DNA from: Lepidurus packardi
Lineage: Eukaryota; Arthropoda; Branchiopoda; Notostraca; Triopsidae
DNA: 64,000 bases
Assembly: GCA_023053545.1 (NCBI GenBank)
Contig: JAKZAN010000002.1
Span: 790,375-854,374 of the forward strand
Direction of reading: 5' to 3'
In this document: positions 1 through 8,328 of the stretch, one piece after another
Numbering within the stretch: position 1 is the first letter of the stretch
How the letters are laid out: each line of letters opens with the position of its first letter
The notes under the pieces: model-generated
The model's input: the letters and a program-made list of their open reading frames with translations, nothing else
The model's database searches: none
What the model was told of the DNA's origin: nothing
Translations under genes and position numbers: made by a program

Positions 1-1447
1 AGTTGCGAACAGACTGGTTCAATTGATCCAGTTGGGCTCGCAATGTGTCGATGGTGGCCCGCAGCGAAGCGTCTGGAGACGTCGGGAGGAGTGCCTCAGT
101 TGGTGTTAAGTCGGCTAATTGACCATTCAAAGTAGCTTCAAAATCTCGGACTGACTGATTTGCACGACGTCTTTCCTCATTGTCTTCAATGTCGTTAATC
201 TCAGCCCCAACGCGCGTTTTGGTGGTACTCCAGGCATCTTTCACATGGTTAATAATGATTTTTGCATATTTGAGGGTTTTTCCAAGGACCCTTGTCCGCT
301 TTTCCTGGTTGAACCATGGTGCAATAGACTCTTTCCGGTATAGCATCGCGTAGAGAGTGTCTACCGCAGATGGACCGAGAGGCTTTAGCGCCTTGTAAAC
401 CTCATCAATAAAGCCGAGATCCACTAAATAGATAATATCTACAATTCGCGGCTCTGGAAGTGCAGTTGCCATCAGTGCCACCCTGGCTTGATCTCTAGAG
501 CTGTGCAGATGAGCCCTCACCCCAGAAGTATTATAGGCCGCCCAATCCGCCTTCTCTTTTTCGTCCAATGATTCTGCATGATATAACAACCCCAAGTAAG
601 CAAATTTTGGGAAGTTAGAGACTTGAAGAGCTGGGTGTAATGTAGCAGTCATTCCTCGGAACGGCTGCCCGTGAATCATAGCCATGGCGTTGTCCAATGC
701 CGTTGCCTCAGCTTCAAAATTTGTACTGAGGGGGGTTTGTTCGTTGAGGGTGGCTGTACGTACTAGTCCTGCAAATGTGAGGGTTGAAAGGTGAACGTAT
801 GAGAACACTAATCTCAAACCATCAAGAATAGCAACTCCCCATGGGGTCATGCCCGGAACCAACCGAAGAGCTTCTAGTGTGACCATCGTGTCTTTAGTTA
901 CTTCTAAGGAGTATAACATTAAGGAATCACGACCAATTGTCATCCCTAGTGCGGTTGTTACTGACCCATCTACATCCCCGGGGGCTACCCCCAGTGTTCC
1001 GTAAATTAGACGGAATTGAGTTAGCTCAAGGGTTTCTTGCCCAGCATTAGCAGAGCAAGCTTTGTAGCGACCATATAATTGAGTGGTGATCGTGTTGTCC
1101 CGAGTATACCCGGAGACAAAACACATAATCGCGGTCTTGGCATAGAATGCTTTAGTAAATTGCACTCTATTAACAATTACAGTTCCCTCCTCCGGGGCAC
1201 CCCGAGATGTCTCTGCTGTCTGGTAGTTATATTGTTGAAACAACCGTCGAAACTCCGGAAGTACATACGGAAATAGATGAAGTAGTGTGCTCAAGATTTT
1301 CTCTACTTGAGTTACATTAGGACACAGCAATAGAGCATCAAGTTGTCGATCATTGCAGAGGAAAAACACCGATCGAGAATCAACTAACCCAACATTATTT
1401 ATGTAAGAATGTGCTTTTATTCTCCCGCTTGTTTTTGAGTACCCCAC
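1..1447 (-). CDS. Nucleoprotein-like viral ORF, copy 1 (cut by window edge)
   Basis: This copy stays open from 1447 to the window edge, about 482 of the 487 codons seen in copies 2 and 3. I see no frameshift in it. It differs from copy 2 by a few substitutions only. The protein is mainly helical in composition, with no signal peptide or membrane segment. I read it as a nucleocapsid protein of a mononega-like or jingchuvirus-like RNA virus that was reverse-transcribed into the genome. That assignment rests on general resemblance and on the mRNA-like poly(A) structure, not on a decisive motif. The codon at 1447 is GTG, directly after an in-frame TAG (1448-1450), so the true start is unclear. 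Confidence 0.55.
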   Translation of the reverse strand, partial: MGYSKTSGRIKAHSYINNVGLVDSRSVFFLCNDRQLDALLLCPNVTQVEKILSTLLHLFPYVLPEFRRLFQQYNYQTAETSRGAPEEGTVIVNRVQFTKAFYAKTAIMCFVSGYTRDNTITTQLYGRYKACSANAGQETLELTQFRLIYGTLGVAPGDVDGSVTTALGMTIGRDSLMLYSLEVTKDTMVTLEALRLVPGMTPWGVAILDGLRLVFSYVHLSTLTFAGLVRTATLNEQTPLSTNFEAEATALDNAMAMIHGQPFRGMTATLHPALQVSNFPKFAYLGLLYHAESLDEKEKADWAAYNTSGVRAHLHSSRDQARVALMATALPEPRIVDIIYLVDLGFIDEVYKALKPLGPSAVDTLYAMLYRKESIAPWFNQEKRTRVLGKTLKYAKIIINHVKDAWSTTKTRVGAEINDIEDNEERRRANQSVRDFEATLNGQLADLTPTEALLPTSPDASLRATIDTLRAQLDQLNQSVRN

Positions 1448-1556
1448 CTATATTCTCCCGAGAACACTAGATGTCGCCCTCCACATGCATGAAGCCATGC
1501 ATGTGGCTGATTAGTCCGCTATTGCCCAATACTGTGAATCCCCTTATTATGTACGA
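1448..1556 (-). other. 5' leader of nucleoprotein-like copy 1
   Basis: The leader is the same in all copies apart from one substitution in copy 3. It contains a short inverted repeat around ATGCATG near 1485-1505 and an ATG in the same frame as the ORF, with a TAG stop between them. Its 5' end at 1556 abuts the tRNA 3' end after one extra base (1557). Confidence 0.6.
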
Positions 1557-1557
1557 C

Positions 1558-1643
1558 TGGCGCAGCCGGTAGGATTCGAACCTACGCTCCCAATCGGGAA
1601 TCTGATTTCTAGTCAGACGCCTTAACCGCTCGGCCACGACTGC
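1558..1643 (-). tRNA. tRNA-Ser (anticodon AGA) sequence with encoded CCA
   Basis: An 83-base class II tRNA (1561-1643) folds with a 7-bp acceptor stem, an anticodon loop CTAGAAA giving AGA, a short variable arm and a T arm with GGTTCGAATCC. A box-A-like and a box-B sequence are both present. CCA follows directly at 1558-1560. Eukaryotic nuclear tRNA genes do not encode CCA; it is added to the mature RNA. So this copy was probably made by reverse transcription of a mature tRNA. Its 5' end sits directly against 29 A residues of the preceding viral-like transcript. Expression is possible because the internal promoter is intact, but no T-run terminator follows closely. Confidence 0.85.
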
Positions 1644-1672
1644 TTTTTTTTTTTTTTTTTTTTTTTTTTTTT
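1644..1672 (-). other. Poly(A) tail of nucleoprotein-like copy 2
   Basis: There are 29 consecutive A residues on the minus strand, after a 3' UTR of about 75 bases that lacks AATAAA. The last base of the tail touches the first base of the tRNA. Copies 2 and 3 end their 3' UTR with the same GTATTCAG before the tail, with AAC inserted here. Confidence 0.8.
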
Positions 1673-1745
1673 GTTCTGAATACTCCCCACTACAACTATA
1701 TACCACATTGTCCTATTCAGTTAAGAATAGTTTTGAAGTTTCTTT

Positions 1746-3209
1746 CTAATGGGTGTATTGGAAGTTGCGAACAGACTGGTTCAATTGATCCAGTTGGGCT
1801 CGCAATGTGTCGATGGTGGCCCGCAGCGAAGCGTCTGGAGACGACGGGAGGAGTGCCTCAGTTGGTGTTAAGTCGGCTAATTGACCATTCAAAGTAGCTT
1901 CAAAATCTCGGACTGACTGATTTGCACGACGTCTTTCCTCATTGTCTTCAATGTCGTTAATCTCAGCCCCAACGCGCGTTTTGGTGGTACTCCAGGCATC
2001 TTTCACATGGTTAATAATGATTTTTGCATATTCGAGGGTTTTTCCAAGGACCCTTGTCCGCTTTTCCTGGTTGAACCATGGTGCAATAGACTCTTTCCGG
2101 TATAGCATCGCGTAGAGAGTGTCTACCGCAGATGGACCGAGAGGCTTTAGCGCCTTGTAAACCTCATCAATAAAGCCGAGATCCACTAAATAGATAATAT
2201 CTACAATTCGCGGCTCTGGAAGTGCAGTTGCCATCAGTGCCACCCTGGCTTGATCTCTAGAGCTGTGCAGATGAGCCCTCACCCCAGAAGTATTATAGGC
2301 CGCCCAATCCGCCTTCTCTTTTTCGTCCAATGATTCTGCATGATATAACAACCCCAAGTAAGCAAATTTTGGGAAGTTAGAGACTTGAAGAGCTGGGTGT
2401 AATGTAGCAGTCATTCCTCGGAACGGCTGCCCGTGAATCATAGCCATGGCGTTGTCCAATGCCGTTGCCTCAGCTTCAAAATCGGTACTGAGGGGGGTTT
2501 GTTCGTTGAGGGTTGCTGTACGTACTAGTCCTGCAAATGTGAGGGTTGAAAGGTGAACGTATGAGAACACTAATCTCAAACCATCAAGAATAGCAACTCC
2601 CCATGGGGTCATGCCCGGAACCAACCGAAGAGCTTCTAGTGTGACCATCGTGTCTTTAGTTACTTCTAAGGAGTATAACATTAAGGAATCACGACCAATT
2701 GTCATCCCTAGTGCGGTTGTTACTGACCCATCTACATCCCCGGGGGCTACCCCCAGTGTTCCGTAAATTAGACGGAATTGAGTTAGCTCAAGGGTTTCTT
2801 GCCCAGCATTAGCAGAGCAAGCTTTGTAGCGACCATATAATTGAGTGGTGATCGTGTTGTCCCGAGTATACCCGGAGACAAAACACATAATCGCGGTCTT
2901 GGCATAGAATGCTTTAGTAAATTGCACTCTATTAACAATTACAGTTCCCTCCTCCGGGGCACCCCGAGATGTCTCTGCTGTCTGGTAGTTATATTGTTGA
3001 AACAACCGTCGAAACTCCGGAAGTACATACGGAAATAGATGAACCAGTGTGCTCAAGATTTTCTCTACTTGAGTTACATTAGGACACAGCAATAGAGCAT
3101 CAAGTTGTCGATCATTGCAGAGGAAAAACACCGATCGAGAATCAACTAACCCAACATTATTTATGTAAGAATGTGCTTTTATTCTCCCGCTTGTTTTTGA
3201 GTACCCCAC
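1746..3209 (-). CDS. Nucleoprotein-like viral ORF, copy 2 (intact 487 codons)
   Basis: This uninterrupted 487-codon ORF is nearly identical to copies 1 and 3. The first codon is GTG after an in-frame TAG (3210-3212); the first in-frame ATG comes about 100 codons later, so initiation is unresolved. Composition and length fit a nucleoprotein of a negative-strand RNA virus (Mononegavirales or Jingchuvirales). I cannot identify the family from the sequence alone. A diverged relative of its C-terminal region is fused to a BEL gag at 5481-5806, so this protein family entered the genome more than once or diverged after entry. It could be a young insertion that has not yet decayed, or one kept for function. 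Confidence 0.55.
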   Translation of the reverse strand: MGYSKTSGRIKAHSYINNVGLVDSRSVFFLCNDRQLDALLLCPNVTQVEKILSTLVHLFPYVLPEFRRLFQQYNYQTAETSRGAPEEGTVIVNRVQFTKAFYAKTAIMCFVSGYTRDNTITTQLYGRYKACSANAGQETLELTQFRLIYGTLGVAPGDVDGSVTTALGMTIGRDSLMLYSLEVTKDTMVTLEALRLVPGMTPWGVAILDGLRLVFSYVHLSTLTFAGLVRTATLNEQTPLSTDFEAEATALDNAMAMIHGQPFRGMTATLHPALQVSNFPKFAYLGLLYHAESLDEKEKADWAAYNTSGVRAHLHSSRDQARVALMATALPEPRIVDIIYLVDLGFIDEVYKALKPLGPSAVDTLYAMLYRKESIAPWFNQEKRTRVLGKTLEYAKIIINHVKDAWSTTKTRVGAEINDIEDNEERRRANQSVRDFEATLNGQLADLTPTEALLPSSPDASLRATIDTLRAQLDQLNQSVRNFQYTH

Positions 3210-3319
3210 CTATATTCTCCCGAGAACACTAGATGTCGCCCTCCACATGCATGAAGCCATGCATGTGGCTGATTAGTCCGCTATTGCCCAATACTGTGAA
3301 TCCCCTTATTATGTACGAC

Positions 3320-3405
3320 TGGCGCAGCCGGTAGGATTCGAACCTACGCTCCCAATCGGGAATCTGATTTCTAGTCAGACGCCTTAACCGCTCGGCCACG
3401 ACTGC
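3320..3405 (-). tRNA. tRNA-Ser (AGA) sequence with encoded CCA, second junction
   Basis: This is identical to the tRNA-Ser copy at 1558-1643: 83 bases (3323-3405) plus CCA (3320-3322). It lies between poly(A) of copy 3 and the leader of copy 2. The same exact end-to-end junctions occur on both sides. The stems are intact and show no sign of decay. Confidence 0.85.
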
Positions 3406-3424
3406 TTTTTTTTTTTTTTTTTTT
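3406..3424 (-). other. Poly(A) tail of nucleoprotein-like copy 3
   Basis: There are 19 A residues on the minus strand, ten fewer than at the other junction. They join GTATTCAG of the 3' UTR to the first base of the tRNA. Confidence 0.8.
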
Positions 3425-3494
3425 CTGAATACTCCCCACTACAACTATATACCACATTGTCCTATTCAGTTAAGAATAGTTTTGAAGTTTCTTT

Positions 3495-4958
3495 CTAATG
3501 GGTGTATTGGAAGTTGCGAACAGACTGGTTCAATTGATCCAGTTGGGCTCGCAATGTGTCGATGGTGGCCCGCAGCGAAGCGTCTGGAGACGTCGGGAGG
3601 AGTGCCTCAGTTGGTGTTAAGTCGGCTAATTGACCATTCAAAGTAGCTTCAAAATCTCGGACTGACTGATTTGCACGACGTCTTTCCTTATTGTCTTCAA
3701 TGTCGTTAATCTCAGCCCCAACGCGCGTTTTGGTGGTACTCCCGGCATCTTTCACATGGTTAATAATGATTTTTGCATATTCGAGGGTTTTTCCAAGGAC
3801 CCTTGTCCGCTTTTCCTGGTTGAACCATGGTGCAATAGACTCTTTCCGGTATAGCATCGCGTAGAGAGTGTCTACCGCAGATGGACCGAGAGGCTTTAGC
3901 GCCTTGTAAACCTCATCAATAAAGCCGAGATCCACTAAATAGATAATATCTACAATTCGCGGCTCTGGAAGTGCAGTTGCCATCAGTGCCACCCTGGCTT
4001 GATCTCTAGAGCTGTGCAGATGAGCCCTCACCCCAGCCGTATTATAGGCCGCCCAATCCGCCTTCTCTTTTTCGTCCAATGATTCTGCATGATATAACAA
4101 CCCCAAGTAAGCAAATTTTGGGAAGTTAGAGACTTGAAGAGCTGGGTGTAATGTAGCAGTCATTCCTCGGAACGGCTGCCCGTGAATCATAGCCATGGCG
4201 TTGTCCAATGCCGTTGCCTCAGCTTCAAAATCGGTACTGAGGGGGGTTTGTTCGTTGAGGGTGGCTGTACGTACTAGTCCTGCAAATGTGAGGGTTGAAA
4301 GGTGAACGTATGAGAACACTAATCTCAAACCATCAAGAATAGCAACTCCCCATGGGGTCATGCCCGGAACCAACCGAAGAGCTTCTAGTGTGACCATCGT
4401 GTCTTTAGTTACTTCTAACGAGTATAACATTAAGGAATCACGACCAATTGTCATCCCTAGTGCGGTTGTTACTGACCCATCTACATCCCCGGGGGCTACC
4501 CCCAGTGTTCCGTAAATTAGACGGAATTGAGTTAGCTCAAGGGTTTCTTGCCCAGCATTAGCAGAGCAAGCTTTGTAGCGACCATATAATTGAGTGGTGA
4601 TCGTGTTGTCCCGAGTATACCCGGAGACAAAACACATAATCGCGGTCTTGGCATAGAATGCTTTAGTAAATTGCACTCTATTAACAATTACAGTTCCCTC
4701 CTCCGGGGCACCCCGAGATGTCTCTGCTGTCTGGTAGTTATATTGTTGAAACAACCGTCGAAACTCCGGAAGTACATACGGAAATAGATGAAGTAGTGTG
4801 CTCAAGATTTTCTCTACTTGAGTTACATTAGGACACAGCAATAGAGCATCAAGTTGTCGATCATTGCAGAGGAAAAACACCGATCGAGAATCAACTAACC
4901 CAACATTATTTATGTAAGAATGTGCTTTTATTCTCCCGCTTGTTTTTGAGTACCCCAC
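3495..4958 (-). CDS. Nucleoprotein-like viral ORF, copy 3 (intact 487 codons)
   Basis: This is an intact copy of the same protein. It differs from copy 2 at only a few residues: V to L near residue 57, S to A in a TSGV motif, W to G near residue 420, E to K near residue 433 and S to T near residue 463. The in-frame TAG before the GTG (4959-4961) is shared with the other copies. The leader ends at 5067, where unrelated sequence begins without a tRNA. That makes this the 5'-most unit of the array. Confidence 0.55.
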   Translation of the reverse strand: MGYSKTSGRIKAHSYINNVGLVDSRSVFFLCNDRQLDALLLCPNVTQVEKILSTLLHLFPYVLPEFRRLFQQYNYQTAETSRGAPEEGTVIVNRVQFTKAFYAKTAIMCFVSGYTRDNTITTQLYGRYKACSANAGQETLELTQFRLIYGTLGVAPGDVDGSVTTALGMTIGRDSLMLYSLEVTKDTMVTLEALRLVPGMTPWGVAILDGLRLVFSYVHLSTLTFAGLVRTATLNEQTPLSTDFEAEATALDNAMAMIHGQPFRGMTATLHPALQVSNFPKFAYLGLLYHAESLDEKEKADWAAYNTAGVRAHLHSSRDQARVALMATALPEPRIVDIIYLVDLGFIDEVYKALKPLGPSAVDTLYAMLYRKESIAPWFNQEKRTRVLGKTLEYAKIIINHVKDAGSTTKTRVGAEINDIEDNKERRRANQSVRDFEATLNGQLADLTPTEALLPTSPDASLRATIDTLRAQLDQLNQSVRNFQYTH

Positions 4959-5067
4959 CTATATTCTCCCGAGAACACTATATGTCGCCCTCCACATGCA
5001 TGAAGCCATGCATGTGGCTGATTAGTCCGCTATTGCCCAATACTGTGAATCCCCTTATTATGTACGA
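4959..5067 (-). other. 5' leader of nucleoprotein-like copy 3 and array boundary
   Basis: The leader matches those of the other copies, except for one substitution in GACATATAG. Homology stops precisely after 5067. Across this boundary the minus strand reads GGTGTGGGCGGT and then the leader. The shared breakpoint marks the 5' end of the template RNA. Confidence 0.7.
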
Positions 5068-5197
5068 ACCGCCCACACCAACGAAGTAATAGCTCAGCTT
5101 ACTAGTTAATTGTTTTCCTGGTGGCTTTCATTTTATCAATCAGGGCAGTCAGAATTTGCCTTTAGTAGGGGTCGGTATTCGCCTTTGGTGGATAGTA
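5068..5197. other. Unassigned spacer
   Basis: No gene or repeat is recognised here. The plus strand is open from 5110, but it encodes nothing I recognise before the duplicated gag segment. Confidence 0.4.
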
Positions 5198-5279
5198 ACA
5201 AAAGGGACATCCTTTACCGTCATCCAGCTGTGGAGGTGTGGGGGCTGGATTTCCAGCTGTCAAGGCTGATAGCGTCGGC
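5198..5279. repeat. 82-bp exact duplication of BEL-A gag segment
   Basis: This stretch is identical to 6167-6248, in the same orientation, with a constant offset of 969 bases. It carries the antisense of a gag segment upstream of the zinc knuckles. It is joined directly to a sense-strand piece of BEL pol at 5280, so the join switches strand relative to the element. Confidence 0.9.
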
Positions 5280-5465
5280 TGACCTTGCCTCACGGGGGGA
5301 GCTTACCTCCAATCTAATCAACAATCTTGCATGGTGGAAAGGTCCCGTCTGGTTGACTCAACCAGAACAGCACTGGCCTCAACACAACGCAGTCAAAAAA
5401 TGTAACTCAAATTCCAAGGTCTGGTCGGAATTGAAGAAAACCCAAACTACTCTCACTGTTACAGA
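5280..5465 (+). pseudogene. BEL/Pao pol fragment (RNase H / integrase linker)
   Basis: The plus strand encodes DLASRG followed about 15 residues later by WWKGPVWL. This pair is characteristic of BEL/Pao polyproteins between RNase H and integrase (the usual form is NPADxASRG...WWxGPxWL). Only about 60 codons remain, with no start or stop of their own. It lies opposite in strand to the gag at 5807-7283 and is probably a rearranged part of the same or a related element. Confidence 0.75.
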
Positions 5466-5480
5466 TTCCGTAAAATCAAC

Positions 5481-5806
5481 CCGCCTGATTGATTTGCCCG
5501 ACGTCTATCTTCGGTGTCCTCAATATCATTAATCTCTTCTCCGATGCGAGTCTTAGTTGCACTCCAAGCATCCTTCACGTGAGCGACAATGATTTTGGCG
5601 TATTCAAGAGTTTTCCCAATAACTCTTGTTCGCTTCTCTTGGTTAAACCATGGAGCGGTGGATTCTTTGCGGTACAACATCGCATAGAGGGTATCCACAG
5701 CTGACGGGCCAAGGGGTTTTAGAGCTTTATAAACTTCATCAATAAACCCGAGATCCACCAGGTAAATGATGTCTACAATTCTAGGTTCCGGGAGGGCCGT
5801 TGGCAT
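5481..5806 (-). pseudogene. Diverged nucleoprotein-like fragment fused to BEL gag
   Basis: About 108 codons match residues about 334-441 of the 487-codon nucleoprotein-like ORFs, with roughly 85-90 percent identity by eye. Homology begins at the LPEPRIVDIIYLVD region and stops in the NQS motif near 5481. The upstream side runs straight into the 3' end of a BEL gag in another frame; the words GCC...GCCCT are compatible with both reading frames at the join, which suggests microhomology. It is a separate, older or different viral lineage from the tandem array. Confidence 0.8.
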
Positions 5807-7283
5807 AAACAGTAGCCGTTTGTAAGGCCACCGTGCTGCTGAGGGTCAGATTTGCTAATGTCGTAACGGGTTCGGAATTAGGCTCAGGAGTGTTATTCGT
5901 AGCAGGCGTTTTCGGTTGCTGGGCATCGCTAGAAGGATCGTTGGCCTTTTTGGCAGAGGGGTTTCCCTTCTGGTTGCCTTCAGGTCGACTGCAAATTGTA
6001 GTGTGGTGTTTGCCTTTACAAGTTCGGCATCGTTGATTGGCGATAGGGCAAGTGCTAATCATGTGGCCTCTCTTCAGGCAGTTGTTACAACGACCTTGTT
6101 TTTTCAAGGAGTTACGACGTTCGGATTTTGGTTGGGAACAGGCATAAGCGTTGTGCTCGTGGGAGTTACAAAAGGGACATCCTTTACCGTCATCCAGCTG
6201 TGGAGGTGTGGGGGCTGGATTTCCAGCTGTCAAGGCTGATAGCGTCGGAACGGATGGTTTGGAGGATTCCGGCAACTGTGAGGAATCAGAGGAATTTTTT
6301 GTAGGACACAATAGTTGGCATCGTTCTCTACTCTCCACTTCAGTTCGTAAAAAGGACATAAGGTCTGTCAAATCCATGGAGCCCTTGCACTGGCGTGTAA
6401 AATCAAGCACCAAATCGCGAGGGATCTTGGCTAAAACTGCCGTGGGGAGTAAGGTGCCATAGGTGGCTGGAGGGATATTCAAAGATTTTAATCCATTGAT
6501 GTGCCCTTGGCATGTGTCGTAAAGAGATCGAAGTTGTTTCACATCCCGAGATTGCCTTATTGGTGGTAGGTCTAAGAACCCTTTCATGTGCGCCGAGATG
6601 ATGACTTCAGTTCGTCCAAACCTTTCTTTCAAGATTCGGATTGCTTCGTCGTAGTTGGCATCTGTAAGTTGTATACAGTCGACCGCTTCCAATGCTTCTT
6701 TCTGCAACAGGGATTTCAAGTAAGTGAATTTATCTATGTTGGATAATGCTGGTTGATCGTGGATAGCATGCTGGAAACAATCCCAAAATGATTGCCACTG
6801 ATAAACATCTCCGGAAAAGGTTCGCAATTCTAGTTTGGGGAGTCGTAAGTGAGCCGAAGCACTCGTCGTCGTAGGCGTAGGGGGTGTAGGGACGTTGCTG
6901 GCTATCAAATGCGTCTGAGTTCCGGGTAGCCCTGTTGGTGATGGAGAAGTATTCACTAGCTGGATTTCAACACGAGTATTCATTTCGATGTATTCGTCTT
7001 CATAAGTGGCACACTCGACTATGTCGGCGTCGAGATCCTCTTCGGAAGCAAGGATAGTCTGTATCTGGTTCGAGATATCTTGCAGAGTCTTGAGTCTGTT
7101 TCCAAGTTGAGCCACTCCATAACGCAGTTGATCGAGGTCGGGGGCACCGCTATCGAATTGTCGTTTCAGCTTAGCTATGTGGTCGTTAAAAAGGCGTCGA
7201 TGTGCTCCTCTTTTCCTCTTTAGGCTAGTCAGAAGTCCAGCATCCGGGGGTTGCGTATGGCTGGTACCAGGATTGTCGGCCAT
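5807..7283 (-). CDS. BEL/Pao retrotransposon gag (element A), 3' truncated
   Basis: The ORF of about 490 codons starts at an ATG (MADNPGTSH) just downstream of a primer-binding site. The middle has the BEL capsid pattern LPKLELRTFSGD..W..FW..F near residue 150. The C-terminal third carries three Cys-His boxes, including CNNCLKRGHMISTC and CRTCKGKHHTTIC, which bind nucleic acid in the particle. The ORF nominally continues to 5781, but the last residues come from the fused viral fragment. Protease, RT and integrase are missing downstream. The product would be a particle protein only, so the copy is not autonomous. Confidence 0.85.
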
Positions 7284-7323
7284 GGTAGTTAAATTAACTT
7301 GTAAGATATGATATTTACCGACT

Positions 7324-7341
7324 ATCCGGCCCGGAGGACCA
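7324..7341 (-). other. Primer-binding site of BEL element A
   Basis: The minus strand reads TGGTCCTCCGGGCCGGAT, the form of a PBS complementary to a tRNA 3' end (CCA included). The same 18 bases lie at the same relative place in BEL element B (21561-21578). The complement resembles the 3' end of tRNA-Tyr most closely, but I could not check this. Confidence 0.8.
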
Positions 7342-7587
7342 ATAATTTACTTCACTAAAATCAACTTTGGAAATAACACGTACTCTTCTTCCTTGCTATT
7401 CGTCGACTGTATTGAACTGTAGAAGACTGTTTTTTGGTGGCTATTTACAGAGGTTTTTATAGTCCCTAGTCGTAGAGAAAACCGTAACCTAATCAAACTT
7501 AAGCTAACCTAACCTAACCTAACTAACCTATCCTAACCTAAACTAATGCATTTCCAATCCAACTACCACTTTTGAACTCGCGTGACA
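7342..7587 (-). repeat. Putative 5' LTR of BEL element A
   Basis: The span from the PBS to TGTCACGCG (minus strand, 7587) is 246 bases, close to the 236-base LTR of element B. No second LTR is in the window, so the outer end is inferred from TGT. It contains CCTAA-type repeats. Confidence 0.5.
7498..7551. repeat. Imperfect CCTAA (TTAGG-type) tract
   Basis: Several CCTAA units occur in a row, mixed with variants. TTAGG is the usual arthropod telomere unit. Here the tract lies inside a likely LTR, so it is an interstitial coincidence or a captured motif. Confidence 0.5.
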
Positions 7588-7593
7588 CCTTGT

Positions 7594-8328
7594 CGCTTGT
7601 CGCATCAGTCATTTGTCAGGTAATTGTGAGGTAACGTTCTGTCGGTCACATGTGCCTCATGATCGTCTTGCTGGTAGATGCCGTCTGCACAAAGAAACCC
7701 AAGAGGTAATAGCACAGAAACTTACTGTCGGTATCTCCAAACGTAAAATCATACAAAGCATTTTGAGAGAGAATTTAGATGAGCCTCCTTGTCGTGATAA
7801 TGCTATTACTATGAAGGATCTTCATAATGCCGAAAACAAAATTCCAAATCCCTTCCGGAAACACTCTGTAGATCACGAAAGCGTTGATTTGTGGGTTGAG
7901 TTAAGTGAGTGGGTTAAGTGTGTTTTTGGCACTAATTAATTTGTTTACCTTAATTGCAGAAGACCAACGTAATGAAGTTGCCGCAGTGGCCGATGGAGCG
8001 TACCAATTGGCTTTTTTTAAGGGGTTGATGGGGGCTGCAGTGGGTGCTGCAGTCACTGCAGCCCTCCAACATGGAGTGAACCCCGAGGCGGTGGAGGCGA
8101 TTGCCCGCGGGGCAGCGGGCGGAGTGGGCCCAAGGCTGGGAAGTATCCGCCGCCCGAGAGCGTAAGTTTTTGATTATCCTCTAATTATGCAGAAAACTTA
8201 TGCTTTATTTTAGTTCTCGAGGTTACTGCAGCAATTGCAAAGCACGCGGCCACCAAGCGCACAGCTGTAAAGCCCCGGCTGCCCGAGTACAAGAAAAAAA
8301 AAGCAGCACAAGAAATGAAGAAGCTTAA
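7594..8328 (+). CDS. Probable spliced chimeric gene: MULE segment plus zinc-knuckle exon
   Basis: Exon 1 (about 7594-7904) is an inverted copy of MULE-1 sequence (10650-10949), with no difference that I can see. A donor GTGAGT at 7905 and an acceptor TTGCAG at 7954-7959 join it in frame to exon 2 (7960-8161), which encodes an Ala/Gly-rich segment with a GAAVGAAVTAAL stretch. A donor GTAAGT at 8162 and an acceptor TTTTAG at 8208-8213 lead to exon 3 (8214-8328). That exon encodes a CX2CX4HX4C knuckle (CSNCKARGHQAHSC) and then a stop. AATAAA lies at 8355. No convincing ATG is seen in the 5' part; the first in-frame ATG is near 7812, so an upstream exon may exist. Function is unknown; nucleic acid binding is a fair guess from the knuckle. 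Confidence 0.55.

Larger units (their letters stand above)
1..5067 (-). repeat. Tandem array: tRNA-Ser / nucleoprotein-like transcript / poly(A)
   Basis: Three near-identical units lie head to tail, read on the minus strand. The period is 1762 bases between copies 1 and 2 and 1749 between copies 2 and 3; the difference comes from poly(A) length and three bases beside it. Each unit runs from a fixed 5' leader through a 487-codon ORF and a short 3' UTR to poly(A). A tRNA-Ser sequence ending in CCA joins each poly(A) to the next leader. The first unit in transcript order (copy 3) has no tRNA: its leader starts at 5067 against unrelated sequence, at the same leader base where the tRNA joins in the other copies. 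The 3' UTR has no AATAAA signal before poly(A), which fits a viral polymerase-made tail better than a host-processed one. Units differ by scattered substitutions. Confidence 0.85.

Noticed and set aside
1467-1706. 79-codon ORF across leader, tRNA and poly(A)
   Set aside because: It reads through a tRNA and a homopolymer, so it is a by-product of the junction.
3209-3209. GTG as a true start codon
   Set aside because: GTG initiation is not expected in an animal gene; it is simply the first codon after a TAG in an open frame.
1079-4787. Three identical 65-codon plus-strand ORFs in the array
   Set aside because: They are shadows of the minus-strand nucleoprotein-like ORF; each lies wholly inside it and has no independent signal.
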